Positions 10,146 to 22,015 of a stretch of 64,000 nucleotides of DNA are shown piece by piece (position 1 is the first letter of the stretch; each line of letters begins with the position of its first letter). Origin of the DNA: Paragorgia papillata. Lineage: Eukaryota; Cnidaria; Anthozoa; Scleralcyonacea; Coralliidae. The notes under the pieces were generated by a model. It had not been told where the DNA came from and made no database searches. It worked only from the letters and a program-made list of their open reading frames with translations. The stretch spans positions 248,001 to 312,000 of the forward strand of contig JAWNZC010000322.1 in assembly GCA_035771165.1 (NCBI GenBank), written 5' to 3'. Both the position numbers and the translations under genes were made by a program.

Positions 10146-13100
10146 GACAGAATCAAAACAGACTTCCTTCTGCATATAATATCATTTCTTCATCACCTTC
10201 GGTAAGATTTTGAGTCACGCCAAACAGGACGGAGATTTTCAACCAGAACGTTAAATGTGCTTACTATTTTGGGGGGGAAAACGCTTGCACAAACACATTC
10301 CATGGTCGGAAATAAACACGAAACGAGTCACATTCAAATATGTGAGTGCATTTCCGATACTGGATTAATACAAAACTTATAGCTACTAGCGTTCGTCTCA
10401 ATAAAGAAACTAAAAAATACTATTAAAATATTATAAACTACAATTTAAAATGAGTAGGAGCTATTCACTCAAATGCTCAATTCGACAAAATCGTTTTATT
10501 CATAACCCTTGATCACAACTTCCCAAGATTTTCCGGACGTTTAGTTTTGCATGTTTGCTAAAATCTCTCTCCCACTGATCTTATTTTATGTCTATGATTG
10601 GTTAAAAATGGTAATTAGCTATTGGTTAAGAAATCCAATCAAACTTCCGTCAGGCCATCATATCCGCAATGCGTAAGTCACGGCATCAGTTTTCTGTAAT
10701 TCAAACAAAAAAAAATTGCATCTCTATCAACAGCGCTATGCTAAGACAATTAACCGTGGCTAAGACAAGAACATAAAAAATAGAAAAGTTCGAGAATAGT
10801 TTGCTTATGGAGTTTGTGCTAGACAATGTTCAAAATCAAATATAATTTTATAGTGGTTTAAAGTGCGTTGATGTAAAGTTGTTGTATTCCGTGTACAGAA
10901 TTTTCTTTGTTGCACGCACATCAGTACATGGGTAAAAATATTCCCATAAGTGGAAAACACAGTATAACCGGAAAATTTTAAAATGTAAGCATTCTAATGC
11001 CTCACGAATATAAAATGACAGTTGTACATTTTGAAATTTGGTGACGACAGATTTTTGAAATTCTTCCGATCTAGCTCTTCATTTATTTACACCTCTCGTG
11101 GCGTGTAGCAAGATAACCGGCCATTTCCCCCAAACTTTTTTGCCGTTTATAATCAGTTCGTGAACAAGCGTCTGGTTTTAGACGTATGATTATCATTAGC
11201 TAGTGTATAGAGGCGTAGCAGCTCAATTCTGGGGCGTTGGTTTTTCTTGGGAGGGGGGGGGGGGGGGGGGGGGGGAGGCAGGGAAACAACCATCACGCGA
11301 TTAGCTAGCAAAGCTATTCGTTGGGAGTCAAATTATACAAATATTGATTTTTAAGTTGTATTCTTCAGTTTTAGTTTAACGTATTAATTTTTCTTGAACA
11401 TTTTACAGCGATATACATCGAAAATCTTCGAAATTCTCAGGGAAAAGTGACCGATCTTTTTCCAATCATTTCGCACCGGAAGGGCAATTGTCCCCTCCCG
11501 ACTGCCTCGCCCCCTAGGACGGTCTGAAGTCGGTCTCTTGAAACGTTTCAAACTGATTCGTTTCCCACTTATAATTTTAGCTTCTTTTAACATCCAATCA
11601 GGCCCGAGCAAACTGAAAGTGCTATTTCCGCCTGAAACCTAGAACTTCGAAAGTGAATATTTAATCTGTTTAAGATCGTGTTGTTTAAAATTGGCAAAGG
11701 TTTTGCAGTATGATTGGTACGAGACGAATGGAAAATCTACCGTTCTTTCATTGTGCCGAGTTTGGAATTGGAAACTGTGCACATGCAAAAATGGTTTTCG
11801 GGGCGAAAATCTCCTGGGCGTGGTCACTATCGAAATTTTAACTTTTATCTTGTCTTCTCTCGTATATACAGGCCAAGTGTTGATCTGTGGACCCCATGTG
11901 CATTAATTCACTCTCTTCTACAACTACACTGCGGAACGTCGTTAATTCGACCACCGTCGGGCCAAAAAAATGTTGTCGTAATAACGGGGTCGTATTAACG
12001 GGGGAGTATTACACTACTTAGAATGTATTCAGGCCAGAAAAAAGTTGTCGTAATAACGAGGTGGTCGTATCACGGGGTGGTCGTATGAGCTGGTCTTCGG
12101 CAATTCATTTTCCGGCCTCGCCCGCATTTTCTCAGTCCCTTTCGCCTTGCTATATGCCGTAGTTTTGTTTTAGATCCGATGATCTTAGAGACACAGCTAT
12201 GAGCCTATGATCCTTTCACCAGATGGAATGCTTTAACCCTTTCCCTATTAGGACGCCCAAAACCAACCACTTTGTTCTTGTCAAGTGAGAACGCCTAGGA
12301 GGGAAATGCTTAAAGAAAGATTCTCTCTCGAAAATAATGTTTTGTCTGGGAAATTTTTTCCAAAAATATCTCGACCTCTTTGTGCATGACGTATATTAAA
12401 TATATTTTGGATCAATCTTGAAGCAATTGATGACGTTTAATTATGCACTCCGCCCACAGCAGCACACGTCACTCGCCCACGACGAGTTGTGTACACGCCG
12501 GGGCCAAAAAACGCCGGGGTTCAACAGTTGGCGTTACTATTGGCCAGCGGAAGCGCGCAACAAAACAGAAAAAAGATGGCGGCTTCTTTTTCGCGAAAAG
12601 AGCGATGCAACGTTTCTTTCTAGATGCAGCAGCATGAATTACATTTTATTGAAAATGAGTTAAGGTGTACTAAGGTATCTATGATTTCAGAGAAGTTTGG
12701 CTAGCAAATACAGATTAAATTGCTCAGTAAAACCTCCACAGTGTAGCTTCAAACTCTATGTTTTGTTTTATGCATTCTTTATATACTTTGATTTGAAGTT
12801 TGGTGGGAAAAATTTCTAAAGTCAAACGATGAAACAACTGCATTGACTTTGTGCTTGTATAGCTTTTAATCTATAGTCTAACTAAGAGGTCTAACTAAGA
12901 GTAAAAGTTTCGATTAAAGTGTTAGAAATATGAACAACAGTATGCTGTATGGGATAAAATGATACCAGGCAGTTTGGCTTTAAAATTTGTGTTTGCGGAA
13001 AAACTATCCTGCTTGCAACGCGAAATATCCAAGAAAAAAACAGTTTTTTTCAAATAAACTCTTAAACAGTACATACATTTAGTAACTTAACATTTACAAC

Positions 13101-14372
13101 ATTGTACTGTCAGTTAATTTTGATAAAAACATTGGTTCATAATGATAAGAAATTTTCATCAACAATGGCTATACACACTAGTATTTGTAATAATAAAACC
13201 ATGTAACCAGTTCATGTAGGAAATTTCTGTCCCGGTTAACCTCAGTCATGAATGAGATGCCAGCTAACTCAGTATAGGCTGGCCCAAATTTTAGCAAGGA
13301 AATTCAGTATTGTAATAGAGGGGTCTGTCAATTTAGCCATACTGGTATAAACATGGGCTTAGAAGCAACTAAAACATGAAGTGATAGTGGCCTATGATTA
13401 GACTGATCATGCCAATAACTGTAAAAGCAGGCCAAAATAGCATTTGTGTACATGCAAATTGAATTATATATACATGTGACAATGATTTCAATCTTCAGCA
13501 ACTAGAATTTATTAGCAAAAACCACACTAGTTTTGACTGTACGGTCTGTACCATTGACTTCATTAAACCAGTACTGCCGTTAAAGCATATCTGTAGTACA
13601 CAACAATTGATTTAAGGTAATCTGGCAAAGACACCAAGTAGACATTTTCCAGACTGTTATAAGGTCACACCGTAAATGTTATTAAGTAAACCAGAACAAA
13701 AAAAAATACATGTCCTGATGTCAGTGCCAGGCTGCTAGATACATACAATTAAAATGAACCCAATATTGTTTTTTTTTCAACCTATTATTGTGGATTTCTC
13801 AAAGAAACAATTAGAAAAGATTTAAAATATATTAAAAGTATCAAGACTCTAGCACCATGCTACAAATAGCAAATCTGAATTTCGAATGTTTACATTCCTT
13901 ACATTATAAAATTTCGCGACCTCTCTTGTCTTGTAAGGCACTGACTAGCACATTGATCCTTAAGCCTAAATTTGTCGACCATACTAATCACCTCCATTAG
14001 ACAAAGTAGAAACTTTGAAATGTCAAATAATGTGAATATTCCCTTCGCTTCTTAATGTATTTTATGTCCATGCATAAGTTCAAACGCACGTTGTTGGCCT
14101 GAGATGCCTCGGAGAAATTCACAAATAATCGAAAATCTAAGCTTAAACTTCCAAAACCAAAAAGAACAGATTTGAGACCAAAACTCCAGGCGTCAGTTGA
14201 ACGAGGAATTCCACCCAAGGATAATACTGTTAAAAAAAATAAAACAAAATATCCTTTTTTTGAGCAGCATGCTATTCTTCGAAAATCCATAAAGTTTGAC
14301 GCTTCCTACAAAGAAGTCATTTGAAGAAAACATAGCATGTTTGGTATCTCTGATCTCTCCTCCACAGAGGTA
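10146..14372. other. Gene-poor spacer with weak repeats
   Basis: No gene was recognised. It holds a G23 tract (11,253-11,275). A dispersed repeat block near 11,365-11,425 (CTTGAACATTTTACAGCGAT) recurs near 45,935-45,990. A GTCGTAATAACG-rich repeat lies at 11,935-12,095. A CpG-richer patch at 12,430-12,650 contains AAGATGGCGGCTTC with a 15-codon frame, possibly an untraced first exon. Confidence 0.4.
13997..14290 (-). CDS. Hypothetical 97-residue ORF with N-terminal hydrophobic segment
   Basis: A frame starting MDFRRIACCSKKGYFVLFFL has basic residues followed by a hydrophobic stretch that resembles a signal anchor, then a mixed tail ending QSFYFV. No family was recognised, no matching exons nearby were found and codon use is unremarkable. 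It could easily be chance in AT-rich spacer. Confidence 0.15.
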   Translation of the reverse strand: MDFRRIACCSKKGYFVLFFLTVLSLGGIPRSTDAWSFGLKSVLFGFGSLSLDFRLFVNFSEASQANNVRLNLCMDIKYIKKRREYSHYLTFQSFYFV

Positions 14373-14420
14373 CTGCGAACCCAGACCTATTTTTGCAGAA
14401 AAATAGGTCTGGGTTCGCAG
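14373..14420. repeat. Perfect short hairpin, 22-bp stem and 4-base loop
   Basis: CTGCGAACCCAGACCTATTT(TT), loop GCAG, then the exact reverse complement. It is compact enough to be a MITE core or a stable RNA hairpin. Confidence 0.8.
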
Positions 14421-14896
14421 GCTATCTGATAACCTGCTGACTATTGGAAACTATGAGCGAGACATAAACAACGTTGAAAAGGACAACTTGCAAAGGACGG
14501 GTAAATTGCTGTGTTGACATTTAGTGCTGAAGTTTATTTAATACGCTGAATGGGAAAACTTTAAATGTATTGAGGTAATTTTAATATTTGTAATTTGCTT
14601 TGTTATTGCCTGGATTATGTATTGTTGTGTTAATAAAGTTATGCCAAATAAACTCGATGTGATTCATAGCTTTAAGGTTAATATAATTTCATTGAGTGTG
14701 CATAATCTTAATAGTTCCTTGGTACGTCCGCTTGTTGTCGATCGTCTAGAGTAATATACTGCCTACTGAGTAACGACTTGCTGCTTAGTCTAACAAATAC
14801 AAAACGCAAGTATAATAAGCACCAAATAATGCAAAAAATACTGATAAACATGTACTTATGTCGAACTGTTTGCACGTCTAGATTAACGCCATGCAG

Positions 14897-14983
14897 TTAG
14901 CTGCCAGTTCGCCGCTGCACCAATGTTTTGCCGGTCTTGTAGCTTGTTCAATTTCACTAACGGCTGGCGAACTGGCAGCTAAC
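14897..14983. repeat. Inverted repeat, about 87 bp
   Basis: GTTAGCTGCCAGTTCGCC and GGCGAACTGGCAGCTAAC are exact inverted repeats around a roughly 50-base unrelated loop. Confidence 0.7.
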
Positions 14984-15323
14984 TTCCGGGGTTTCTAATG
15001 ATCGCTTGAATCTAAACTTGAATAGTTGAATCTACCGAATCTGGCACTGTAGGTTATTTTGTACTTTTTAACAAACGCTTAATATGTGCACGCTGTTGTG
15101 CTGTTTCGTGCATAGGCTATGCCAAGTTGTAATCTATTTAAAGCGCAACCTCGCTTCACCTACAGAAAATAGAGTTATGTGCGCATTGCCCTGATCCTGC
15201 GGTACTTGCTCCTAAAACGCCAAACGTCCTGATGTGCTTATACTCTTGTCTATTATATAGTCTTCGTTACGCATGGTTGCACTTAAAATAGCATTGCTAT
15301 GAGTAGCCCAAGTGAATGCCTAA

Positions 15324-15529
15324 AGCCTGGTTTCCATAAAGCCGTAAGAGCCGGCGGCATGTCTGCGGCAAGGGGCAACGGTCCAATCGCATACAGCTTT
15401 TTATTGCTGGCTAATTCAACACTGTCTATGATTGGACCATCGCCCCTTGCCGCAGCCATGCCGCCGGCTCTTACAGCTATATGCAACCTCGTCCCAGGGG
15501 ACGAGGTTGGGCTATATGGAAACCAGGCT
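15324..15529. repeat. Palindromic MITE with TAA target duplication
   Basis: TIRs AGCCTGGTTTCCATA and TATGGAAACCAGGCT, with inner arms including AAGAGCCGGCGGCATG pairing to CATGCCGCCGGCTCTT. TAA flanks both sides (15,321-15,323 and 15,530-15,532), consistent with PIF/Harbinger-type TWA insertion. The right arm carries a small extra hairpin CAACCTCGTCCC/GGGACGAGGTTG. Confidence 0.75.
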
Positions 15530-16105
15530 TAACCAGGCGTCTTGTTAATATTTAAATAGCACGGTTGAGTGATTGAACTGAAACGTTGCTATTGGACAAT
15601 TCGTTCATTATACTAAAATACAATGTGTTCAGTGACCGTGCACTGTGCACAAAAATGCATAAAGGCGAACAAAAAGATAATCTCGGACTCGTTCTACCAT
15701 AGGTAGCCCGAGTAATTAGGTTTCATAAGACGATAATTAGCATTTAGCACATGGTTGTTTGCAACCTCGTACCTGGGTATTATCTCCTTGTTTGTCAAGT
15801 TATCATTGATGTTGAATGAGATACTGTATCAGGCTTCAAAGTGTTAATAAGCTCTCACTTGGATTCACCATGCACGGTGGACTGGTGGTCAGTGGCTGAA
15901 ACTTACTTAGCATGCACAGTTTTGCTGGTCTTAAATTTCCGCCAGGTCTTGCAATATAAAAATACTTTAGAAATAGAGTAAGCGATTATATGCCTGACCT
16001 AGACTGATGATTTTATCTCGCTGGTGAACCGGGCCGAAATTTCCTTTGCGCATCCGCAGCGCCGGCTTCTAACCTGCAGGGTGGTCTCGTACTCAGGCAA
16101 TAAGA

Positions 16106-17054
16106 GAGGGCTCTGAATGGGGAGTTCTGCATGTCAGTTGTCAGTTAAAATGTTGGCCTGTCAGTTAAACATCAGTTAATAATTAACCGCGGGTCTATAT
16201 TTTAGTTGGTATTATATAGTTGGGCATTTTTTATTCAGTATACCGCAACATGCAATAGGTTATTATAACAACACAATAGATATAATAACGTACATATATA
16301 AATATACGTTTTCATACTGCCTCAAAATTTCCTAACCCATGGCAAACAGATATTCATTTTTATCGACAATATTAACTTATTAACCGCTTGCATTACTGTG
16401 GCAGTTGTGAAGTCTCTTCAAGATTTATATCTCGAAATACAATTGAATGAATCAAAGCAAAACAGTCAACAATGGAACGTTTTTAAGCTATTCAAAACAC
16501 CATAGGCGACGAAAATAGGTTTGGTACGGGGGCTGAAGTTCGGGGGCATGCTCCCCCGGAACATTTTGAAACCTGGAGTCTCTGAAATGGCATTTCCTGC
16601 GTTTGGGGGGAAGATTTTACAGAATTCTAAACGTAAAAAAACCTTTACCACCCACAACAATTTTTTCATAATTTTTCATTTTTGTCGGCCTTTCTTCGCT
16701 AATTCTTTGGCCCAGACAAAAACAGCAGTTCATTGTTCAAACTTTGAGAAACATTTCGGGTCAGCAGTTTCAAAATGCCATATATCGAAGATGTATAAAT
16801 ATTCAACGTATAATCACCCTCATGCGGGGGGGGGGGGAGGTGGGGGCTCAACCCCCCTTTTTTAGTCCACTTTCACAAAGTTGGCCCCGGTGCCTAATCA
16901 GTGAAAATCAGTGAGTGTGACGCAATCTTACTTCAATAGTCAGTAAACAGTTAAGTTTTATTTGTGAGTAAACAGTTAAAAATTCGTCATTTGTCAGTTA
17001 ACAGCTATTTTTAAGGCCGTTTGTCAGTTGTCAGTTAACCCCATTCAGACCCTC
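16106..17054. mobile_element. 949-bp TIR element with 6-bp target duplication
   Basis: TIRs GAGGGCTCTGAATGGGG and CCCCATTCAGACCCTC. ATAAGA flanks both ends (16,100-16,105 and 17,055-17,060). Both sub-terminal regions contain GTCAGTTGTCAGTTA and many CAGTTAA units. A G-run/C-run repeat (16,524-16,885) lies inside it. No coding capacity was seen and the superfamily is not determined. Confidence 0.65.
16524..16885. repeat. G-run/C-run repeat, long copy 2
   Basis: Same order of blocks as at 1,715-2,150: GGGGGCATGCTCCCCCGGAA, GAGTCTCTGAAATGGC, TATCGAAGATGTATAAATAT, and a terminal G-run/C-run palindrome. Confidence 0.75.
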
Positions 17055-17890
17055 ATAAGAGGAAGCCACGCTGAGAGCGCAATGGTGCTTGGGTAAAAAG
17101 CGCTCAAATGAGAATAGGTGCATGAGGTCGATATCTGAAGAATTAATTCATTTAATGGTGTTATCGGTTTATTTACAGCTTTCGGTTGCTGCTACACGTG
17201 TAAATCTATGCACGTTATCAACAAATTCAAAATGCACAAACAAAGCTGCGGAATTCAAATGTGTGATTTTTCTGTTTCAAACATTAAAATTCCAAATAGA
17301 TGTTGACTATATATGCTTGTTCTTATGGCTCTGACGAGAAAACTGAAGTTTTGGTTCACGTTTTTACTCTATTGCGGGGAAAGTTCTGAGGACGAGATTT
17401 GATTGGGTCTCACTTAGGTTACGTCACAGACTCAGCTTGCATGCCCCAGATCTCTTTCCATGCATGCACTGTTATTTGTGCAGATGCCTCATGGTACGTT
17501 GTACCGTGCAACGTTTTTTGACCTTTAGGACTGAAAATGTTGTTGGCGATCACGATTCTATGTGGTTGTTGATCATGTCATACGAAATGCTTGTTATGAC
17601 GTAAACTCTGCCCCAATACTCACGATAAAACGATATACGATAAAAACTGATCAACCAAACGCATGGGCCACTTTTATTGGGTTTTTCTCCTGTCGTTGGT
17701 TCCTGTCATTATTATTTATTGTCAGATTTTTGCCGAATTGATATAAATAAAAAGCAAAACAAAAAACAACACCTTGTACGATACACACTAAATAATAATT
17801 GATGTAATTAATTTTCTTTAGCCTAGACTATAGACATAAAAGTGCACGAATTATAGCTTTGGATGATGATCAGTTGCACCACGGTCACAA
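17055..17890. other. Spacer without recognisable content
   Basis: No gene, RNA or repeat family was identified between the 949-bp element and the inverted repeat flanking the LINE. Confidence 0.4.
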
Positions 17891-17931
17891 GCGATAATTT
17901 ATGGTAACACAACGTTTATTATTTATTGCTA
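17891..17931. repeat. Left arm of a 41-bp inverted repeat flanking the LINE
   Basis: GCGATAATTTATGGTAACAC through TTATTATTTATTGCT pairs inversely with 20,889-20,928 (AGCAATAAATAATAAACG and onward), with a few mismatches. The LINE lies between the arms. Confidence 0.6.
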
Positions 17932-18136
17932 AACTAGCGCTTTTGATCTGTTAACTCAGGCCAACGACAGAATCAGGAAATCAAAATCCACAAGAAGTCC
18001 AACTTACGTGAAAACTTGTCTTATTCAGTCTTTTAATTTAATGAACATGCGCGAAATACACTGATGCGCGATCACAAAAACACGCTTAGCCTCAGGAGTA
18101 TCAGATTCTGGTTGTTAGTCAGTTGTTTTCAATTTA

Positions 18137-20860
18137 TAATAATAATAAGCTTTATTTACCATCTTTAAGAATAAATATACAAATGGTATTACAAAGTATT
18201 AATACAGAAATAGAATTCTAAAACAAGGAGAAATATATACAACGCAGAAATTACAAGTTAGAGGTATATATATGTACAACATATTCAATTGACTAAAATA
18301 GCTATACATTCATTCGTTCAATAGGCTTATGGCACGTGGAATAAAACTGTTTTTATGTCTCTCTGTTCCTGATAGAGGTGGATTCAATCTTCTCTTATTT
18401 CTCAGATTATATTTACACTCATTATAGGGTGGAACATATTTATAACACGGGTGTAATTCGTCTGATATGATACGTTCTAGCTCACATTTAGTGGCTAGAT
18501 CCCGTCTCACACTCAACTTCTTCAAAGTATTCTTTGGGACTTCAATAATAGACAGGCTTCTCTTTTGCACTTGTTCAATTTCCTTTTCCAAGTAGCTTGG
18601 TAGCCCACTCCATATCGGTGAAGCATACTCCAGGAGGGGCCTTATTCTTGAGCATGAGTACATAGTAATACCAACCTCTAATGGAAGGCTAGCTATAGAG
18701 CATTTTCATCTGACGTCACGGCGGCCATATTGGTGTACCAAAACAATGAAATGGCGGCCAGATTGGTGTACGGTATGGGAATTAGCTCTTTCTTATTCAA
18801 ATATTTCGTATTGTTTCTTCACCACCCCAAATGGGGCCACCGATCACGTGAGTGAAAACGCTCTATAGCCTTCCTGCTCAAACGTAGATGGAAAAGTCTC
18901 TTATTAGCTTTCTTTATCGTCTCTTGCACATGAGTGTTCCACTTAAGGTCGTCTTGGCAGAAAACACCCAGGAGCTTAAAACTGCTTACACGTTCCAGTG
19001 GTTTACCCTTGATTGTTACTAGTTATCTGGGGCTGGCACATCCATAAAACCTATCCACATTTCCTTGGTTTTGGTGGAATTTAAAACCGTCTTGTTTTCT
19101 TGAGACCAAGACTGTACGCTGTCAAGGACCACTTGCATTTGACTTGGATGATTAGCCGAGACGGCTTCGTATGAGGTGCAGTCATCTGCATACTTACAAA
19201 TACCAATGCAGTCCCTAATATCATGCGGAATAGCATCCTCCAGCTCATTGACATGGACACTGAACAGGGATGGTGAGCTAGATTACCGAGCCTTGTGGTA
19301 CTCCAGCTGGCCATGCATGCGGCGATCTTGGAAATTGCACCAGGAAGTCTCACCTGCTGGGTTCTGTCGCTAAGAAAATCACGAATCCACTCCCAGAAGC
19401 CAGTACAGATATTAGTTAAGGCTAGTTTAGCAAGTAAGGTGCCGTGATCAACACGGTCAAACGCCTTGCTGAAGTCCAAAAACAAGGCATGTACTCCCTT
19501 TCGGCCAGCACGTGTATTGTCTGTTGAATCATACCAAGACTGAGTAATATCCGCGAGGGCTGAGACGGTGGACCGTTTCTCGGTAAATGCATGCTGATTA
19601 TGACGTATTCCAAGATCTTTGCTGTTTAATTGCAGCTGGATTTTTTCCAGAACCTTTGCCATCTGAGGAAGAACTGGTATCTGCCTATAATCGGTATCAA
19701 TGCACGTCGGGTGTTGGATCTTCGCAACCGGGCTAACCAAGGCATGCTTGTATTGCTTTGGGTAGGTGCGTTGCTCGATGCTAGCTGAGACAATGTCATG
19801 AACGAACGACAACAGCTAATTCCTCGTGGTATTTCTTTAAAAGCCAAGCAGGAATACCGTCACTACCAATGGATTTTTTAGGATTTAACTTTTTGAGAAC
19901 GGACTTAACCTGGCCAATGCTGGGAAGAGGAGGAAGTGAGACACGTAGTGTAGTAGGTAATTCATCAGGGACAGTAGATATTAGATTATTCCATGTAGAT
20001 GTAAATACCTCTTGTAGTTTATCTGCAATTGTTGTCAGGTCGTCAGAACAGGGTACCTGGAGTAAGTTAGAAGAAGAGGGAGAAGAAGCCCCAGTTAATG
20101 CAGTAATCTCTCTGTACCATCTGCCAGGGTCCGTTTTGCGGTGACCAGCTGCCTTGCTTTTGTAATATTTAGCTTTTGCAGCGACTACAAGGCTTGCGAC
20201 TTCGCTGCACAGCGCCTGATAACTTAGCATATCATTCCTTGTGTAAGCTCGCTGCCGTTCTTGATGGCGGTTTTAATCTGAAAAGTCATCCATGGCTTGT
20301 CCGATGGGTGTGTGCGAATACTTTTGATTGACATTGTTGTGTCAAGAATGTTCGTCAAAGTATCGGTGAGAATCGCAACTTTGTCATCAACTGAAGTAGA
20401 TCCAATAGTTCTTTCCCAGTTCTCACCATTTAGTACAAGAGAAAGCGCCGCAAAATTTCTGGGCGTCATTTTGCGAATTTTCTTTGTGATTGCGGGTATC
20501 CTTGGACGTTCTTTTGCCTCCATAATTAGACACTGATGGTCTGAGTGTCCTAATGGTGGTAGGTGCTTAACATCATCATACAGTCGTGTGCATGTTTGTG
20601 AGAATCTGGTCTAATACGTTGGCGCCGCGAGTTGGCCGGTGCGCGGACACATTTTCTCAAGTTAAACCGTCGACACACATGCAGGGTCTGTGTCCATCTT
20701 GTTCAGATCACCACACATAATAATTCCAGCTGATGGACGAGTGGGAAGAGCCTGGTCAAGGCAGCTGGTGAGATACTCATTCATTTCCTTTTGTGACGTG
20801 CAATGAGTGGTGGTATGATCGAGACCAACACGATATGTTAGCATTTAATTTGCTCTGATG
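18137..20860 (-). mobile_element. Degraded, 5'-truncated non-LTR retrotransposon (CR1/L2-like LINE)
   Basis: Read on the minus strand, in order: an endonuclease remnant with CGDLNKMDTD (near 20,700); a linker; reverse transcriptase blocks LKKLNPKKSIGSDGIPAWLL (near 19,850), LFLDFSKAFDRVDH (near 19,450) and the KYADD catalytic box (near 19,180); then the C-terminal domain (LLEYASPIWSGLP, ending SFIPRAISLLNE) at 18,663-18,310. The 3' end has AATAAA-like sequence and a (TTA)n tail at about 18,137. The pieces lie in different frames, so it is dead. A MITE at 18,694-18,867 splits it. The clade assignment is tentative. Confidence 0.85.
18694..18867. repeat. MITE copy B inserted in the LINE
   Basis: Same family as 4,603-4,772 in reverse orientation: TATAGAGCATTTTCATCTGA to GTGAGTGAAAACGCTCTATA. 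Removing it with one TA joins the LINE frame (LRLSRKA to SLPLEVGITMY), which shows the insertion boundaries. Confidence 0.8.
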
Positions 20861-20888
20861 AAAGCCCGACTCAACAAGTTGAATGCTC

Positions 20889-20928
20889 AGCAATAAATAA
20901 TAAACGTGGTGTTACCACAAATTCTCGC
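20889..20928. repeat. Right arm of the inverted repeat flanking the LINE
   Basis: Inverse of 17,891-17,931. Confidence 0.6.
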
Positions 20929-21049
20929 TTAATACTATTACAATTTGTCACCACGCAAATTTAATGAAATCTTAATTTAAACAGGCATGACAGCAACAGA
21001 AGAGTTTAGAAGCAGAATATCGGAAAAGTAGTACTTTATTAGCTCGGGA

Positions 21050-21069
21050 GGGGGGGGGGGGGGGGGGGG
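21050..21069. repeat. Poly-G tract
   Basis: Run of about 20 G after CTCGGGAG. Confidence 0.9.
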
Positions 21070-21148
21070 TACAAGGGCGGGATATGCACGCATCTGAGCA
21101 TGCGTTTTCAGGCTCTCAATTATCGCCACCCTTTTCTTGGTGAGTTCT

Positions 21149-21357
21149 AGCCTGGTACCCTGGCCCAATCAAAGAATATGGGCCAGGTAACCACTAAAGA
21201 CTTCTGCTTTCCTATTGGTTGAAATTTCGCGCGTTTTTAGTGGCTATGAGTAAAACTGCAATCGTCATAAGTGGATTTAGCCCTGATGACGCGAGAATGA
21301 GATTAGTGGTTACCTGGCCCTTATTTCTTTTGAAATTGGGCCAGGGAACCAGGCTAG
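21149..21357. repeat. MITE with AGCCTGGTACCCTGGCCCAA ends, copy 1
   Basis: AGCCTGGTACCCTGGCCCAA at the left pairs with TTGGGCCAGGGAACCAGGCT at the right. Internal AGGTAACCACTAA and TTAGTGGTTACCT also pair. Confidence 0.75.
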
Positions 21358-21489
21358 GTGAGTTCCAGCCAATGGATGGCGTGAGATGGCGTAAAAACAC
21401 GACAAGCTTTTCTGCGCGCGAGTCAAACTTCTGGTAGCCTGCGAAAATAGACAACCCCAATCTCCCGCGGCAGCCGGTCATCTATATTC

Positions 21490-21601
21490 GCACCCTGGCC
21501 CAATCAAAGACTTCTGCTTAATGGTTATGAGTGAAATTGCAATCGTCATCAGGGGATTTAGCCCATATTTCTTTTGAAATTGTGCCAGGGTACCAGGCTA
21601 G
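21490..21601. repeat. Same MITE family, deleted copy 2
   Basis: CACCCTGGCCCAATCAAAGA on the left and TGTGCCAGGGTACCAGGCTA on the right. About half the interior of copy 1 is missing. Confidence 0.7.
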
Positions 21602-21712
21602 TGGTCTATATTCAAATTCAGTCTCGTGTGGAAAGACTCTGGATAATGATTATATCGAGAGAAAAAATTAGGTCTGGATTCACGATCGAGGAGTACACGC
21701 GAGACAGAAAGG

Positions 21713-21824
21713 GGTTATACGTCCATGTCCTATTTACACGAATTGCCATCCTTAGGTTAGGTTGTGTGTTGGGGTAAGGCTTTCATGAAGTACTTGGGTT
21801 ATGTAGGACATGGAATTATTACCC
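21713..21824. repeat. 112-bp inverted-repeat element, copy 2
   Basis: By eye identical over its full length to 2,189-2,300, in the same orientation. Confidence 0.8.
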
Positions 21825-22015
21825 AGAAAGGTCACTCTGACTGTCACTGGTCAGCAGTCGGCACCAGTCAAAAAGCATGCATGGATGCTATGCTCGTGGT
21901 TGCTGTACAGAGTGGAGTTTGAGAGTTTGAGTTTATATATAAATTGAGATGATGATGGGGCACAAGTTTAAATATGCATTTAATGGTTGAACAATAAGTA
22001 CATCATTGGTGAAAA

